A DNA stretch of 64,000 nucleotides from Rhodopseudomonas sp. BAL398 (GCF_033001325.1 NZ_CP133111.1:2604001-2668000); one strand, 5' to 3'. Positions 44,374-54,856 are shown, numbered from the stretch's first letter. Notes: generated from the sequence alone by a model not told the origin. Program-made: numbers and translations.

Positions 44374-44490
44374 TTAAACGCATCGCCCGTTATAGAAGCG
44401 CTTTCCGGGTCCGCACTTTCCGGCGAAAGCCTCGGACACAAAAACCGTCGTCAACAATGTCAGCACGGCCAGCGTCAGGATCTTTTTCAA
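44374..44490 (-). CDS. Small exported peptide, 38 residues
   Basis: The frame starts at TTG 44490, eight bases after GGGAGA, and reads MKKILTLAVLTLLTTVFVSE, then AFAGKCGPGKRFYNGRCV. It has a textbook signal peptide with an AFA cleavage site, leaving a mature peptide of about 15 residues with two Cys that could form one disulfide. A strong terminator follows the stop. It is too short for usual gene finders. The function is unknown; the tiny Cys-bridged mature part could be a secreted signal, a periplasmic effector or a structural peptide. Confidence 0.72.
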   Translation of the reverse strand: MKKILTLAVLTLLTTVFVSEAFAGKCGPGKRFYNGRCV

Positions 44491-44870
44491 AGACGTTCTC
44501 CCTGGGTAATATCCGCCCATAACTCATTGGGTTGAATCGTTTCGTTCAACACCAGAGAAACTCGCTTTTGCACTATCGGATGTCAACCCGGCGCTGCCGG
44601 CGTCTACTGCCTACGGGTCGGTGAACAGGCGTCGCCGCATGAGCGTCGCGACATGCGGGACCCGGCCGAACGACGATGTCCCGCATATCGCTGCGCTAAT
44701 GCGGGCTGCCATCGGGACGACAACGCCTCGCCCTCACCGCCCTGAGCACACGCGCCCAACGCCTCCCTCCCCGCGCGGGGAGGGTCGGCCAAGCGACGGC
44801 AATGCGCGGCATCGCCGATAGCGGAGGCCGGGGCGCGGCGAAAATAGTACTCGCCGCAGCCCCCATCCGC
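44491..44870. repeat. Repeat-rich intergenic region III
   Basis: The promoter of the small peptide gene should lie at the start of this stretch, which is AT-richer around 44520-44580. From about 44620 it is made of repeat blocks seen at 43.2 and 43.8-44.0 kb (CGACGATGTCCCGCATATCG; the CCTCCCC...GCGGAGGCCGGGG unit at 44762-44836). Confidence 0.7.
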
Positions 44871-46040
<1,170 letters not shown>

Positions 46041-46079
46041 TCAATGGGCCAAAAGCACAAGAAACCAGGAGAAACCGCC

Positions 46080-46535
46080 TTGACTGCACGATCCCGCGAC
46101 GCTGCGCTGCCGGTTCTGGACGATTTTCCCTATCGATTGTCGGACAATGTCCGCTTCGCCGACCTCGACCCCAACAACCACGTCAACAACGCGGTCTATT
46201 CCAGCTATTTCGAATCCGGCCGGGTCAGCCTGGTCAAGGACAAGGCCAACGGGCTGATGCCGCCGGGGCTGAGCTGGGTGCTGGTGCGGCTCGACATCCA
46301 TTTTCGCAGCGAGTTGCACTGGCCCGGCAAGATCGAGCTCGGGCTCGGCGTGGTCCGGCTCGGCCGCACCTCGACGCATTTCGATCAGGTGGTGTTTTCC
46401 GACGGGATCTGCGTCGCCTCGGCGCGCTCGATCACCGTGCTGGTCGACGAGGTCACGCGCAAGCCGACGCCGCTGACCGAGGAGATCATCGGCAATCTGC
46501 GGCGCTGGGCGCTGCGCGGCGTCGCGCTGGGCTAG
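46080..46535 (+). CDS. Hotdog-fold acyl-CoA thioesterase
   Basis: This 151-residue protein is of the 4-hydroxybenzoyl-CoA thioesterase family. The segment FADLDPNNHVNNAVYSSYFE carries the Asp/Asn-His-Asn active-site pattern, and LDIHFRSELHWPGKIELGLG is the second conserved strand region. It should hydrolyse an acyl-CoA; the acyl group is unknown. The start chosen is TTG 46080, because AGGAG lies eight bases before it; ATG 46044 in the same frame would add 12 residues but has no ribosome site. It is divergent from the ferredoxin reductase and convergent with the ferredoxin gene. Confidence 0.82.
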   Translation: MTARSRDAALPVLDDFPYRLSDNVRFADLDPNNHVNNAVYSSYFESGRVSLVKDKANGLMPPGLSWVLVRLDIHFRSELHWPGKIELGLGVVRLGRTSTHFDQVVFSDGICVASARSITVLVDEVTRKPTPLTEEIIGNLRRWALRGVALG

Positions 46536-46557
46536 CGCGAGCCCGCCGGCCGGCGCC

Positions 46558-46878
46558 TCAGGCCTGGCGTTCGGGGATGCTGACCTTGAGGCCGTCGAGT
46601 TCGTCGGTGACCTTGATCTGGCACGACAGCCGCGAATTCGGCCGCACGTCGAAGCCGAAATCCAGCATGTCTTCTTCCATCGGCGTCGGGCCGCCGACCT
46701 TGTCGCGCCACGCCTCGTCGACATAGACATGGCAGGTCGCGCAGGCGCAGGCCCCGCCGCATTCGGCCTCGATGCCCGGGACCGCGTTGCGGATCGCCGC
46801 CTCCATCACCGTCGCGCCGGTTTCGACGTCGACGATCTGGGATTCGCCGGTGTGACTCACAAATTCAATCTTGGCCAT
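46558..46878 (-). CDS. 2Fe-2S ferredoxin (adrenodoxin/ISC type)
   Basis: This is a 106-residue soluble electron carrier. The cluster ligands are C40, C46, C49 and C86, in the order C-x5-C-x2-C then C, typical of the vertebrate/ISC-type ferredoxins. The acidic helix ([12 protein letters not shown]) is the usual partner-docking surface. It may receive electrons from the NADPH-dependent reductase encoded nearby and feed a P450 or Fe-S assembly; no such partner is in the window. It is monocistronic on the minus strand. Confidence 0.92.
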   Translation of the reverse strand: MAKIEFVSHTGESQIVDVETGATVMEAAIRNAVPGIEAECGGACACATCHVYVDEAWRDKVGGPTPMEEDMLDFGFDVRPNSRLSCQIKVTDELDGLKVSIPERQA

Positions 46879-46989
46879 GCTCGCTCATCGGGACTGAGGG
46901 GATACGGGCCGTCCTATAGCGGGTCGATCCGGATTCCGCCAGCGTCCGCGGCGCAATCGGCCTATTCCGCGCGGCGGATTTGATCCGGA

Positions 46990-47367
46990 TCAGGTCCGCG
47001 CCAGCCGGACGCCGATCGCCTCGCGCGCGGCGTCGACCGCGCAGCCCAGCGTGAGCAGCGCCAGCGCCGCGTCATCGCCGCGCCGCAGCGCGGCCTCGAG
47101 CTCAACCACGGCGTCGGCCACACCGAACGCGCCGATCGCCCGCGCCGATCCCTTCAAGGTATGCGCCAGTGCCGCGGCATCGTCCGGCAGCGCCGCCAGT
47201 ATCGCCATCAGGCTGTCGGCCTGCGCCACGAACAGCGCCAGCACCTCGCGCTCCAGCCCGGCATCGCCCAGCGTCATCCGCGCCAGATGCGCAAGATCAA
47301 GCGGTTCCAAATCCGGCACCAGCGGCGGCGATGGCATCCATTCAACCCGTTCAAGATGCAGTGGCAT
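46990..47367 (-). CDS. Hpt-domain histidine phosphotransfer protein
   Basis: This 125-residue protein is a single Hpt four-helix domain with the phospho-acceptor His69 in the motif AHTLKGSARAIGA. It would relay phosphate between a sensor kinase's receiver domain and a response regulator. No kinase or regulator is encoded beside it. GGGGAT lies a few bases before ATG 47367. The CtrA-type boxes between it and the GPR-like gene are about 200 bp from its start, so shared control is possible. Confidence 0.85.
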   Translation of the reverse strand: MPLHLERVEWMPSPPLVPDLEPLDLAHLARMTLGDAGLEREVLALFVAQADSLMAILAALPDDAAALAHTLKGSARAIGAFGVADAVVELEAALRRGDDAALALLTLGCAVDAAREAIGVRLART

Positions 47368-47566
47368 AGTTATCCCCGAACCGCCGGCGGCCGCGCCCCC
47401 GCATTGGTATTTCTGCTAACCAACCACAAAATTGGTTAACGGATCATTGCCGGGTATCGCCGCAAGTTTGCCGCGGTTTTGCCGACATATTGCCACGATT
47501 TGACCGGTGCTCCGGGGTTTTTCGCCGGTAACTGACCGGGCGAGTCCTAACTGCCGTTAACGATGA

Positions 47567-47581
47567 TTAACATGTTATTAA
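47567..47581. promoter_or_regulatory. CtrA-type box upstream of GPR-like gene
   Basis: TTAA-CATGTTA-TTAA is an exact full CtrA site. Another TTAA lies six bases further upstream (47557-47560), and one more occurs near 47434. The box is about 175 bp from the GPR-like ATG and 200 bp from the Hpt start. Confidence 0.65.
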
Positions 47582-47755
47582 CAGCAACCATTTCATTCGC
47601 TCGTTTGAGCCCATAGGATGTTTGCGGAAGTGGCTGACAAGCTGGGCGCATAGGGGTTCGATTTCGCCCGGCTTGAAGCACCTGAGCCGGAGACATGCTG
47701 CGGTCACCGATCGCGCGGGGTCCCCCGGATGCGTACAACAAGGGCGTAGACCACC

Positions 47756-50700
47756 ATGGCGAACAATCCCAAGATCAAAGATCCGACCGAAGTCGCGCTG
47801 TCCGCAATTCAGGAAGCCCTGAATATCAGCGACGCGCCGGACGACGGGCACGATCAGATCACGATCGGCACGGAGAGTGCGTCGAAGCCAGCAGCCGCGC
47901 CCGCGCCTGGTTTCGACGATGGCGGCTTCGACCGCCCGATCGGCAATGAACGCCCGAGCTACGAGCCGATCGAAGAACCGAGCTTTGCGCGGCGCCCCGC
48001 CAATGACGATCGAGAAACCATCGGCGAATTGCTGCAGGCCATTCAAAAGGGCCGCCCCGCCCGCAATGTCTACATGCTGGCTTCGGTGTTCGCCGGCATC
48101 TGGGTGGTCGGCGCCGGGTTGCTGACCGTGGCTTTCCTGCCGTCGCTGCAGTCCTTCATCGGCCAGGGCAGCGGTGGAACCATGGCGCTGGTGGGCCTGG
48201 TCGCGCTGCTGTTCGCGCCGGTCATGCTGTTCTATTTCCTGGCGAGCCTGGCCTGGCGCGGCCAGGAGCTGCGGATGATTGCGCAGTCGATGGCCCAGGT
48301 CGCAATCCGTTTCTCCGAGCCCGAAGGCGCGGCCAGCGACTCCATGGTCACCGTGGGTCAGGCGATCCGCCGCGAGGTCGCCGCGATGGGCGACGGCGTC
48401 GAGCGCGCGATCGCGCGCGCCGGCGAGCTCGAAACCCTGGTGACCAGCGAAGTCTCCGCGCTTGAGCGCGCCTTTTCGGACAATGAAGTGCGGATCCGCG
48501 CGCTGCTGCAGGACATCGCGCATCAGCGCGACAATCTGGTCGGCCAGGCCGAGCAGGTTCGCAGCGCCATCTCCGGCGTGCAGATCGACCTGCGCCACGA
48601 CATCGCGCTGATCTCCGACGCGATCGCGTCGCGCGTCGACGAGGTGGCAAAGAGCATCACCGGCGCGCTGGAAGAGCGCGGCGCGCATATCACCACATCG
48701 CTGAGCAATGCCGGCGACAACATGATCCTGGCGCTCGGCGAGCGCGGCGGCGACCTGCTCGACCGGTTCGAGGAGGCCAGCGCCGAAACCACCCGCGCCG
48801 TGCTCGACGCCAGCGAACGGCTGACCGCCAGCCTGAATTTCAAGACCGGCCACGTCCATGCCGAGTTCGTCGACCTCGCCGACCGCGTCAACGACATGCT
48901 GAACGAACGCCTCGATCGCATCACCAGCGAGTTCGAGCAGCGCTCCTCCACCATCGTCGACGGCATCTCCGATCGCACCGAGCAGGTCCACGATTCGCTG
49001 AAGAACTCCAGCGACTCCCTGCTGCTGGAGCTCGAACTGCGCAGCGGCGATCTGGTCAGCAAGATCGACGACGCCGGCAACCGTCTCGCCAGCCAGGTCC
49101 TGGCCAGCGGCGACAAGGCCAGCGAAGCCCTCGACGTCACCGTCAATACGCTGGTCGCCAAGGTGGTCAGCCAGACCGAGAACGCCCACGACACCCTCAG
49201 CCTGCAGATGAGCGCGTTCGACGAATTGGTGAAGGATCAGGGCGCCGAGCTTGCCGAGAAGTTCTCTCGCGACAGCGGCATGCTGGGCGCGCTGATCACC
49301 AAGCACATCTCCGAATTCGACCGCACCGTGAAGACCTATGGCGGCGAGATCGTCGAGCGGATGGGGCAGCGTACCCAGGACATTTCCGAGACGCTGAAGT
49401 CCTATGTCGACAGCTTCGACACCAGGCTGACCGCCAATGGCGGCGCCATCAGCGCCGCGCTGGATCATCGCCTGACCCAGTTCGAGACCACGTTCGAATC
49501 CCGCGTCACCAATCTCGACGGCTCGCTGCACACCAAGATCCAGACCTTCGACGACGCGATCGGCGGCCATCTCAAGTCGCTGGAACAGACCTTCGACGAC
49601 CGCGCGACGTCGATGACCGAAACCATCGACACAAGGATCGAGACGCTGACCACGACGCTGTCGAGCGGCGCCGAGCACGCCGTCGAGTCGATCGATCAGC
49701 GCCTGACCCATCTGACGACGTCGCTGTCCACCGGGGCGATCCAGGCGATCGCATCGATCGACAGCCGTCTGACCCATCTGACCTCGGCGCTGACCGATGG
49801 CGCCACCCAGGCGGTGCAAACCATCGATTCGCGCCTGGTTCATCTCACCACGACGCTGACCGACGGAACCAGCCAGGCGATCAATGCGATCGATCAGCGC
49901 ATCAACGACGTGACCGAAACCATCGACGCGCGCAGCAACCAGCTCGCCAGCACCGTCGGCGCCCGGTTCCAGGAAATCCACGAAGGCCTAGAAACCCATG
50001 TCGGCGCCGTCGCCAACGACATCGACATTCGCGTCAGCCAGTTCGAGGATCTGCTGGGCTCGCGCGTCGAGGCCGTCGCCGGCCGTTTCGAGAGCAGCGG
50101 ACGCCAGGCGAGCGATACGCTGATGGCGCGCGCCGAGGAATTGTCGAACGGCATCAAGTCGCACGTCGCGGACGCCGAGCGCTCCTTGACCAACCTCGCC
50201 GTCAACACCAGCGAGACGATCCAGACCGGCGCCCGCGCCGCGCAGCAATCGCTGCTGACGGTGTCCTCGGAAGTCGGCGAGCACCTCAAACTGACCTCGT
50301 CGGAAGTCGAACGCGCGATGACCGCGGTCGGCGCCAACGCCGCCAACTCGATCATGGGCAGCGCCAACGAGGCGCGCAACGCGCTGGTGTCGGCGTCCAG
50401 CGATGTCGCCAACGAGATCAGGTCGCTCTCCACCGACGTTGAGCGTTCGCTGTCGGCGGCCGGAAGCTCGACGGCGGCTTCGGTCATCGCCGGAGCGCGC
50501 GAGGCCCAGAACACCCTGGCGACCACATCGACCGACGTCGCCAGCCAGATCAAATCGCTATCCACGGACATCGAACGCTCGCTGTCGGAAGCCGGAACCG
50601 CCACCTCGGCGTCGGTCGTCGCCAGCACACGCGAGGCGCAAAACACCTTGATGGCGACCTCCACCGACGTCGCCGACCAGCTCCGCTCGCTGTCTGCCGA

Positions 50701-53700
50701 CGTCGAGCGCACGCTGTCGGATGCCGGAAGCTCGACATCGGCCTCCCTGGTCTCCGGCGCGCGCAACGCGCAGGATACCCTGGTGTCGACCTCCTCCGAG
50801 GTCGCCAACCAGATCCGCTCGCTGTCCGCCGATATCGAGCGCACGCTGTTCGCCGCCGGAACCGCGACCGCCGAATCCGTCCTGAACGGCGCCCGCGCCG
50901 CGCAGAGCACGCTGATGACCGCGTCGAGCGAAGCCTCGACCCACGTCATGACCCTGACTGCCGACGTCGAGCGCACGCTGTCGACAGCCGGAGCCGCCGC
51001 TGCCGAATCGCTCGCGACCAGCGTGCGTGACGCGCAGTCCACGATGGTGACGGCATCGCGGGACGCCTCGATGGAGTTCAAATCGCTGACCGCCGAGGTC
51101 GAGCGGACGCTGTCCGAAGCGGGCGCCGCCACCGCCGACGCCATTCTGGCCAGCGCGCGCGAGGCCCAGACCACGCTGGTCAGTGCATCCACCGACACCT
51201 CGGCGCAGGTCAAATCGCTGACCGCCGAAGTCGAGCGCACGCTGTCAGACGCGGGCTCCGCCACCGCCGGCGCCATTCTGGCCAGCGCGCGCGAGGCCCA
51301 GACCACGCTGGTCAGTGCATCCACCGACACTTCGGCCCAGGTCAAATCGCTGACCGCCGAGGTCGAGCGCAGGCTGTCAGAAGCCGGCTCCGCCACCGCC
51401 GGCGCCATTCTGGCCAGCGCGCGCGAGGCCCAGACCACGCTGGTCAGTGCCTCCAACGACACCTCGGCCCAGGTCAAATCGCTGACCGCCGAAGTCGAGC
51501 GCACGCTGATCGCCGCCGGGACCGCCACCGCGGATTCGATCGTCGCCGGCGCGCGCGAGGCGCAAAATACCCTGGTGACCGCGTCCGACGATGCCTCCAA
51601 CCACGTCAAATCGCTGGCCACCGACGTCGAGCGCACGCTGACCGCGGTCGGCGCGGAGACCGCTGCGTCCATTCTCGGCAGCGCCCGCGAAGTGCAGACC
51701 ACGCTGGTCACCGTCACCACCGAAACCGCCACTCAGATGAAGGCGATCTCCGGCGACATCGAGCGGACGCTGACGACAGTCACCGCCAGCACCACGGACA
51801 ACATCCAGACCAGCGCGGCGAGCGCCCATTCGTCGCTGGTGATGGTGTCCAACGAGGTCAGCGCCAAGATCAAGACCACATCGGCCGAGATCGAACGCTC
51901 GGTGTTCGCCGCCAGCGGCAGCTTCGGCTCGACCATGACCGGCAAGACCGACGAAATCGTCACTTATGTGCAGCAACAGACCGACCGTCTGTCGCAGATG
52001 ATCGACGCCAAGCGCGGCACGCTGGTCGAGGCGCTCGCCAACAAGAGCAACCAGCTCTCGGTCGATATCGACCGGGTCACCGGCGAGGCGCTGAAGGCGA
52101 TCGACGCCAGGGGCAAGGCGTTCTCCACCTCGATCGCCAGCAACGGCACAGAGGTTGCGCGCAGCATCACCGGCGCGGGCGATCTGGCCACCGGCGCCAT
52201 CACCAAGTCGCTGAAGGATCTCGAACTGTCGTCGCGCACCGCGATCGAACAGTCGCGCCAGGTCTCGATCACGGCGGTCACCGAGATGCAGGAGACCAGC
52301 AAGATCCTGCGCACCGACACCGTCGCGCTGTTCGAACGGCTGCGCGAAGGCAACATCCTGCTCCAGGAAGTGCTCACCGGCGCCCACGAAAACCTCAACT
52401 CGCTGGAGCGGGCGCTGGTCACCAGGGTCGCCGAATTCGTCACCACCATGAACGACGTCAACACCCGCAGCGGCGTCGCGACCCAGGGGCTGGAGGATCA
52501 GCTGTCCACCTTCACCCACAAGACCTCGCGGGCGCTGGACGACCTCGGCTCGCTGTCGAGCCAGTTCGAAGCCCACGGCAATGCCCTGGTCGAGGCCGCC
52601 GCCCTGATCGAGCAGAGCAACCGCAGCACCAGCTCGTCGGTCTCCGACCGCAAGGAAGCGCTGGAATCGCTGGTCACCACCATCGACCTGCGCACCGCCG
52701 ATCTCGATCAGCGGCTGAGCCGGTTCACCAGCCTGCTGGATGAATCGCTGGCGGCCGCCGAAGAGCGCGCCCGCGACATCGCCCGGGTCGTGGCGGAAAC
52801 CGCCGGCGCCGGCTCCGCGTCGATCAGCCAGCAATTCGAAGCGGTGCGCAGCGCCGCCGAGGAAGAACGCCGGCTGACCGCCGAGGCCATGCACGAGATC
52901 TATCAGCAGGGCACCCAGGAAGCCGACGCCATGTTCCGGCAATCGGCCGACAAGTTCGCCACGATGGTCCAGGGCATCAAGAAGATGGCCGCCGACATGC
53001 ACGACGAACTCGAGACCACCCGCGACGAGCTGCGTCGGGGCGTGCTGGAAATGCCGCAGGAGGCCGCCGAAAGCACCGCGCAGATGCGCAAGGTGATCGT
53101 CGACCAGATCGAGGCGCTGGCCGAGCTGAACCGGATCGTGGCACGCCACGGTCGCGGCCTCGACGTGGTCAGCGCCGGACGCTCGTCGCAGCGCGAGGAA
53201 GAGCCGATGATGCTGGCCAGCGTCGGCGGCCGCAACGAACCGGCGCCGCGTCCCGCTCCACGGCCGCGCGACACCAGCGCCTCGACCCTGCCGCCGCCGG
53301 ATCTCGGCATGCCGTCGCCGCGCCGCACCGAGGCGCCCTCGGTCAGCCCTGCCCCCGTCGACCAGGGACGCGACGGCTGGCTGTCGGACCTGCTCAACCG
53401 CGCCGACACCACCGCGGAGCGCGAACCGGCGCCGATCCCGACTGCCGCGCCGCGCGGACGCGCGCCGCAGCAGGCGATGACCGGAAATCCGCTGGAATCG
53501 CTGTCGCTCGACATCGGCCGGCTGATGGACCGCGCTTTGTCCGCCGAGATGTGGGATCGCTATCAGCGCGGCGAGGCCAAGGCCTTCACCAAGCGGCTGT
53601 ACACGCCCGCCGGCCAGAAGGCGTTCGACGAAGTCGGCCGCAAATATCGCAGCGACCGCGCCTTCAAGCAGACGGTGGACCGCTACATCACCGAATTCGA

Positions 53701-53821
53701 GCGGCTGCTCGACGAGGTCGCCCGCGACGAACGCGGCCCGGCGATGCTGCGCAGCCACCTCACCTCGGAAACCGGCCTGGTCTACACCCTGCTGGCCCAC
53801 GCGGCGGGCCGGTTGGGATAG
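47756..53821 (+). CDS. Giant membrane-anchored repeat protein, GPR/RgsE-like
   Basis: This 2021-residue protein has a disordered N-terminus (1-90), two membrane helices (about 107-128 and 142-167) and then some 1550 residues of helical apolipoprotein-like repeats. These include 22-residue units (HLTTSLSTGAIQAIASIDSR) and thirteen tandem 44-residue units. A Pro-rich linker follows, and the protein ends in a compact conserved domain (SLDIGRLMDRALSAEMWDRY, LLDEVARDERGPAMLRSHL). Size, layout and taxon match GROWTH POLE RING protein (GPR, about 2100 residues, Agrobacterium) and RgsE of Sinorhizobium, which are needed for polar growth. The assignment is by architecture. A CtrA box lies upstream and a strong terminator downstream; no partner gene shares the transcript. 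Confidence 0.75.
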   Translation: MANNPKIKDPTEVALSAIQEALNISDAPDDGHDQITIGTESASKPAAAPAPGFDDGGFDRPIGNERPSYEPIEEPSFARRPANDDRETIGELLQAIQKGRPARNVYMLASVFAGIWVVGAGLLTVAFLPSLQSFIGQGSGGTMALVGLVALLFAPVMLFYFLASLAWRGQELRMIAQSMAQVAIRFSEPEGAASDSMVTVGQAIRREVAAMGDGVERAIARAGELETLVTSEVSALERAFSDNEVRIRALLQDIAHQRDNLVGQAEQVRSAISGVQIDLRHDIALISDAIASRVDEVAKSITGALEERGAHITTSLSNAGDNMILALGERGGDLLDRFEEASAETTRAVLDASERLTASLNFKTGHVHAEFVDLADRVNDMLNERLDRITSEFEQRSSTIVDGISDRTEQVHDSLKNSSDSLLLELELRSGDLVSKIDDAGNRLASQVLASGDKASEALDVTVNTLVAKVVSQTENAHDTLSLQMSAFDELVKDQGAELAEKFSRDSGMLGALITKHISEFDRTVKTYGGEIVERMGQRTQDISETLKSYVDSFDTRLTANGGAISAALDHRLTQFETTFESRVTNLDGSLHTKIQTFDDAIGGHLKSLEQTFDDRATSMTETIDTRIETLTTTLSSGAEHAVESIDQRLTHLTTSLSTGAIQAIASIDSRLTHLTSALTDGATQAVQTIDSRLVHLTTTLTDGTSQAINAIDQRINDVTETIDARSNQLASTVGARFQEIHEGLETHVGAVANDIDIRVSQFEDLLGSRVEAVAGRFESSGRQASDTLMARAEELSNGIKSHVADAERSLTNLAVNTSETIQTGARAAQQSLLTVSSEVGEHLKLTSSEVERAMTAVGANAANSIMGSANEARNALVSASSDVANEIRSLSTDVERSLSAAGSSTAASVIAGAREAQNTLATTSTDVASQIKSLSTDIERSLSEAGTATSASVVASTREAQNTLMATSTDVADQLRSLSADVERTLSDAGSSTSASLVSGARNAQDTLVSTSSEVANQIRSLSADIERTLFAAGTATAESVLNGARAAQSTLMTASSEASTHVMTLTADVERTLSTAGAAAAESLATSVRDAQSTMVTASRDASMEFKSLTAEVERTLSEAGAATADAILASAREAQTTLVSASTDTSAQVKSLTAEVERTLSDAGSATAGAILASAREAQTTLVSASTDTSAQVKSLTAEVERRLSEAGSATAGAILASAREAQTTLVSASNDTSAQVKSLTAEVERTLIAAGTATADSIVAGAREAQNTLVTASDDASNHVKSLATDVERTLTAVGAETAASILGSAREVQTTLVTVTTETATQMKAISGDIERTLTTVTASTTDNIQTSAASAHSSLVMVSNEVSAKIKTTSAEIERSVFAASGSFGSTMTGKTDEIVTYVQQQTDRLSQMIDAKRGTLVEALANKSNQLSVDIDRVTGEALKAIDARGKAFSTSIASNGTEVARSITGAGDLATGAITKSLKDLELSSRTAIEQSRQVSITAVTEMQETSKILRTDTVALFERLREGNILLQEVLTGAHENLNSLERALVTRVAEFVTTMNDVNTRSGVATQGLEDQLSTFTHKTSRALDDLGSLSSQFEAHGNALVEAAALIEQSNRSTSSSVSDRKEALESLVTTIDLRTADLDQRLSRFTSLLDESLAAAEERARDIARVVAETAGAGSASISQQFEAVRSAAEEERRLTAEAMHEIYQQGTQEADAMFRQSADKFATMVQGIKKMAADMHDELETTRDELRRGVLEMPQEAAESTAQMRKVIVDQIEALAELNRIVARHGRGLDVVSAGRSSQREEEPMMLASVGGRNEPAPRPAPRPRDTSASTLPPPDLGMPSPRRTEAPSVSPAPVDQGRDGWLSDLLNRADTTAEREPAPIPTAAPRGRAPQQAMTGNPLESLSLDIGRLMDRALSAEMWDRYQRGEAKAFTKRLYTPAGQKAFDEVGRKYRSDRAFKQTVDRYITEFERLLDEVARDERGPAMLRSHLTSETGLVYTLLAHAAGRLG
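50226..51930 (+). repeat. Thirteen 132-bp tandem coding repeats
   Basis: The motif (S/T)-(A/T/S)-(D/E)-(V/I)-E-R recurs thirteen times, first near 50302 and last near 51886. The distance of 1584 bp equals twelve units of exactly 132 bp (44 codons). Copies around 51161, 51293 and 51425 are nearly identical in DNA (GAGGCCCAGACCACGCTGGT), whereas the outer ones have drifted. Confidence 0.9.
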
Positions 53822-53862
53822 CGCCCTGCCCGCTCGGGCGGCGGACTGAAAAATGAAAAAAG

Positions 53863-53890
53863 AGCGGGGGCCGGAGGCCTCCGCTTTTTG
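53863..53890 (+). terminator. Intrinsic terminator of the GPR-like gene
   Basis: AGCGGGGGCC-GGA-GGCCTCCGCT forms a 10-bp stem with one wobble pair and is followed by TTTTTG (sharing the last T of the stem). It starts 42 bases after the stop codon. Confidence 0.87.
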
Positions 53891-54027
53891 TGCGGTCAAC
53901 TAAACGATTTTTCCTGGAACGCCGTCGAGCCGGCTCACTTGCCGCAACTTCGTTGAAGTGTCAGGACCTAACGAAGGTGGCTAAGAGCTGTCGCTCCATC
54001 GACATGGCCATTCGAGGGAAGTCGATC

Positions 54028-54831
54028 CTACACGACGGCCTGCTGGCCTTGAACCAGAATGGTCATCTTCAAGTCGTAATGGCCAGCAAGAGCGAAGGTC
54101 ACTTGCTCGTAGCTGAGAAAGCCCTTCACGGGATGATCGAAAGTCCGCTCGCCGCCTTCCCGCCCCAGCACCACGCGTTCATGCCAGTATTGCTTGAACG
54201 CTTCACTGCCCTCATTCAGTTCCTCGACGAGGCGGTGAATGGCCGGGTCGTTCAAGTGCGCAGTTACGTCGGCTCGAAACTCCGCAACGACGCGCCGGGC
54301 GCGGTTCGCGTAGTCGTGGATCAGCAAGCGTGCAGATGGTTCGAGAAAGATGAAGCGCAGCAGGTTCCTGTCGGCCGTCCCGTCCAGCCAGCCCACGAAG
54401 AGACGCTTGGCTTGGACGTTCCAGCTGCGGGCTGTCCAGGCGCGATCGAGCACGTAGGCGGGTGCCGCGATGAGATTGACACAGGCGAGCATGGCCGGCG
54501 AGACGACCTCAGTATGGCTCTCGTTCTGTTCGGGATCGCGCTGAGCGGCTAGTTCGAAGAGATAGGCCCGCTCGGCTCGGCCAAGCCGGAACGCTCTCGC
54601 AAGACGGACCAGCGCCCCGACAGAGATAGACATATCCCGGCCCTGCTCAAGCCAAGTGTACCATGTCACGCTGAGGCCGCAGAGCTGCGCCGCTTCCTCA
54701 CGTCTCAGGCCGGGAGTCCGGCGACGAGCGCTGCCCGGCAGCCCGACATCGCGAGGGGTCAGCTTTTCTCGCAGGGATCTGACGAAGTCGCCAAGCTCTC
54801 GGCGTTGCTTCACAGGCACTGGTGCGACCAT
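54028..54831 (-). CDS. XRE-family regulator with MmyB-like ligand domain
   Basis: This 267-residue regulator has an N-terminal helix-turn-helix with the hallmark RRTPGLRREEAAQLCGLSVT and WYTWLEQGRD (residues 37-66). A C-terminal MmyB-like/PAS-type domain holds LDRAWTARSWNVQAKRLF and a cluster of aromatic residues. Members usually regulate the divergent neighbour, here a methyltransferase, through a spacer palindrome. The start ATG 54831 gives a family-type N-terminus. Base composition is less GC-rich than in the GPR-like gene, which may mark the edge of an acquired segment. Confidence 0.84.
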   Translation of the reverse strand: MVAPVPVKQRRELGDFVRSLREKLTPRDVGLPGSARRRTPGLRREEAAQLCGLSVTWYTWLEQGRDMSISVGALVRLARAFRLGRAERAYLFELAAQRDPEQNESHTEVVSPAMLACVNLIAAPAYVLDRAWTARSWNVQAKRLFVGWLDGTADRNLLRFIFLEPSARLLIHDYANRARRVVAEFRADVTAHLNDPAIHRLVEELNEGSEAFKQYWHERVVLGREGGERTFDHPVKGFLSYEQVTFALAGHYDLKMTILVQGQQAVV

Positions 54832-54836
54832 GGTGG

Positions 54837-54856
54837 AAATTATACCAGCATAATTT
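54837..54856. promoter_or_regulatory. Palindrome in the regulator-methyltransferase spacer
   Basis: AAATTAT-ACCAGC-ATAATTT has perfect 7-bp arms and lies directly upstream of the XRE start, about 70 bp before the methyltransferase ATG. It is likely an operator that controls both genes; the protein is not proven. Confidence 0.5.

Noticed and set aside
47567-49981. An 804-codon minus-strand frame opposite the GPR-like gene, and similar frames at 51-53.9 kb.
   Set aside because: Repetitive antisense readings of helical repeat codons; the plus-strand gene has the membrane helices, terminator and conserved C-terminal domain.
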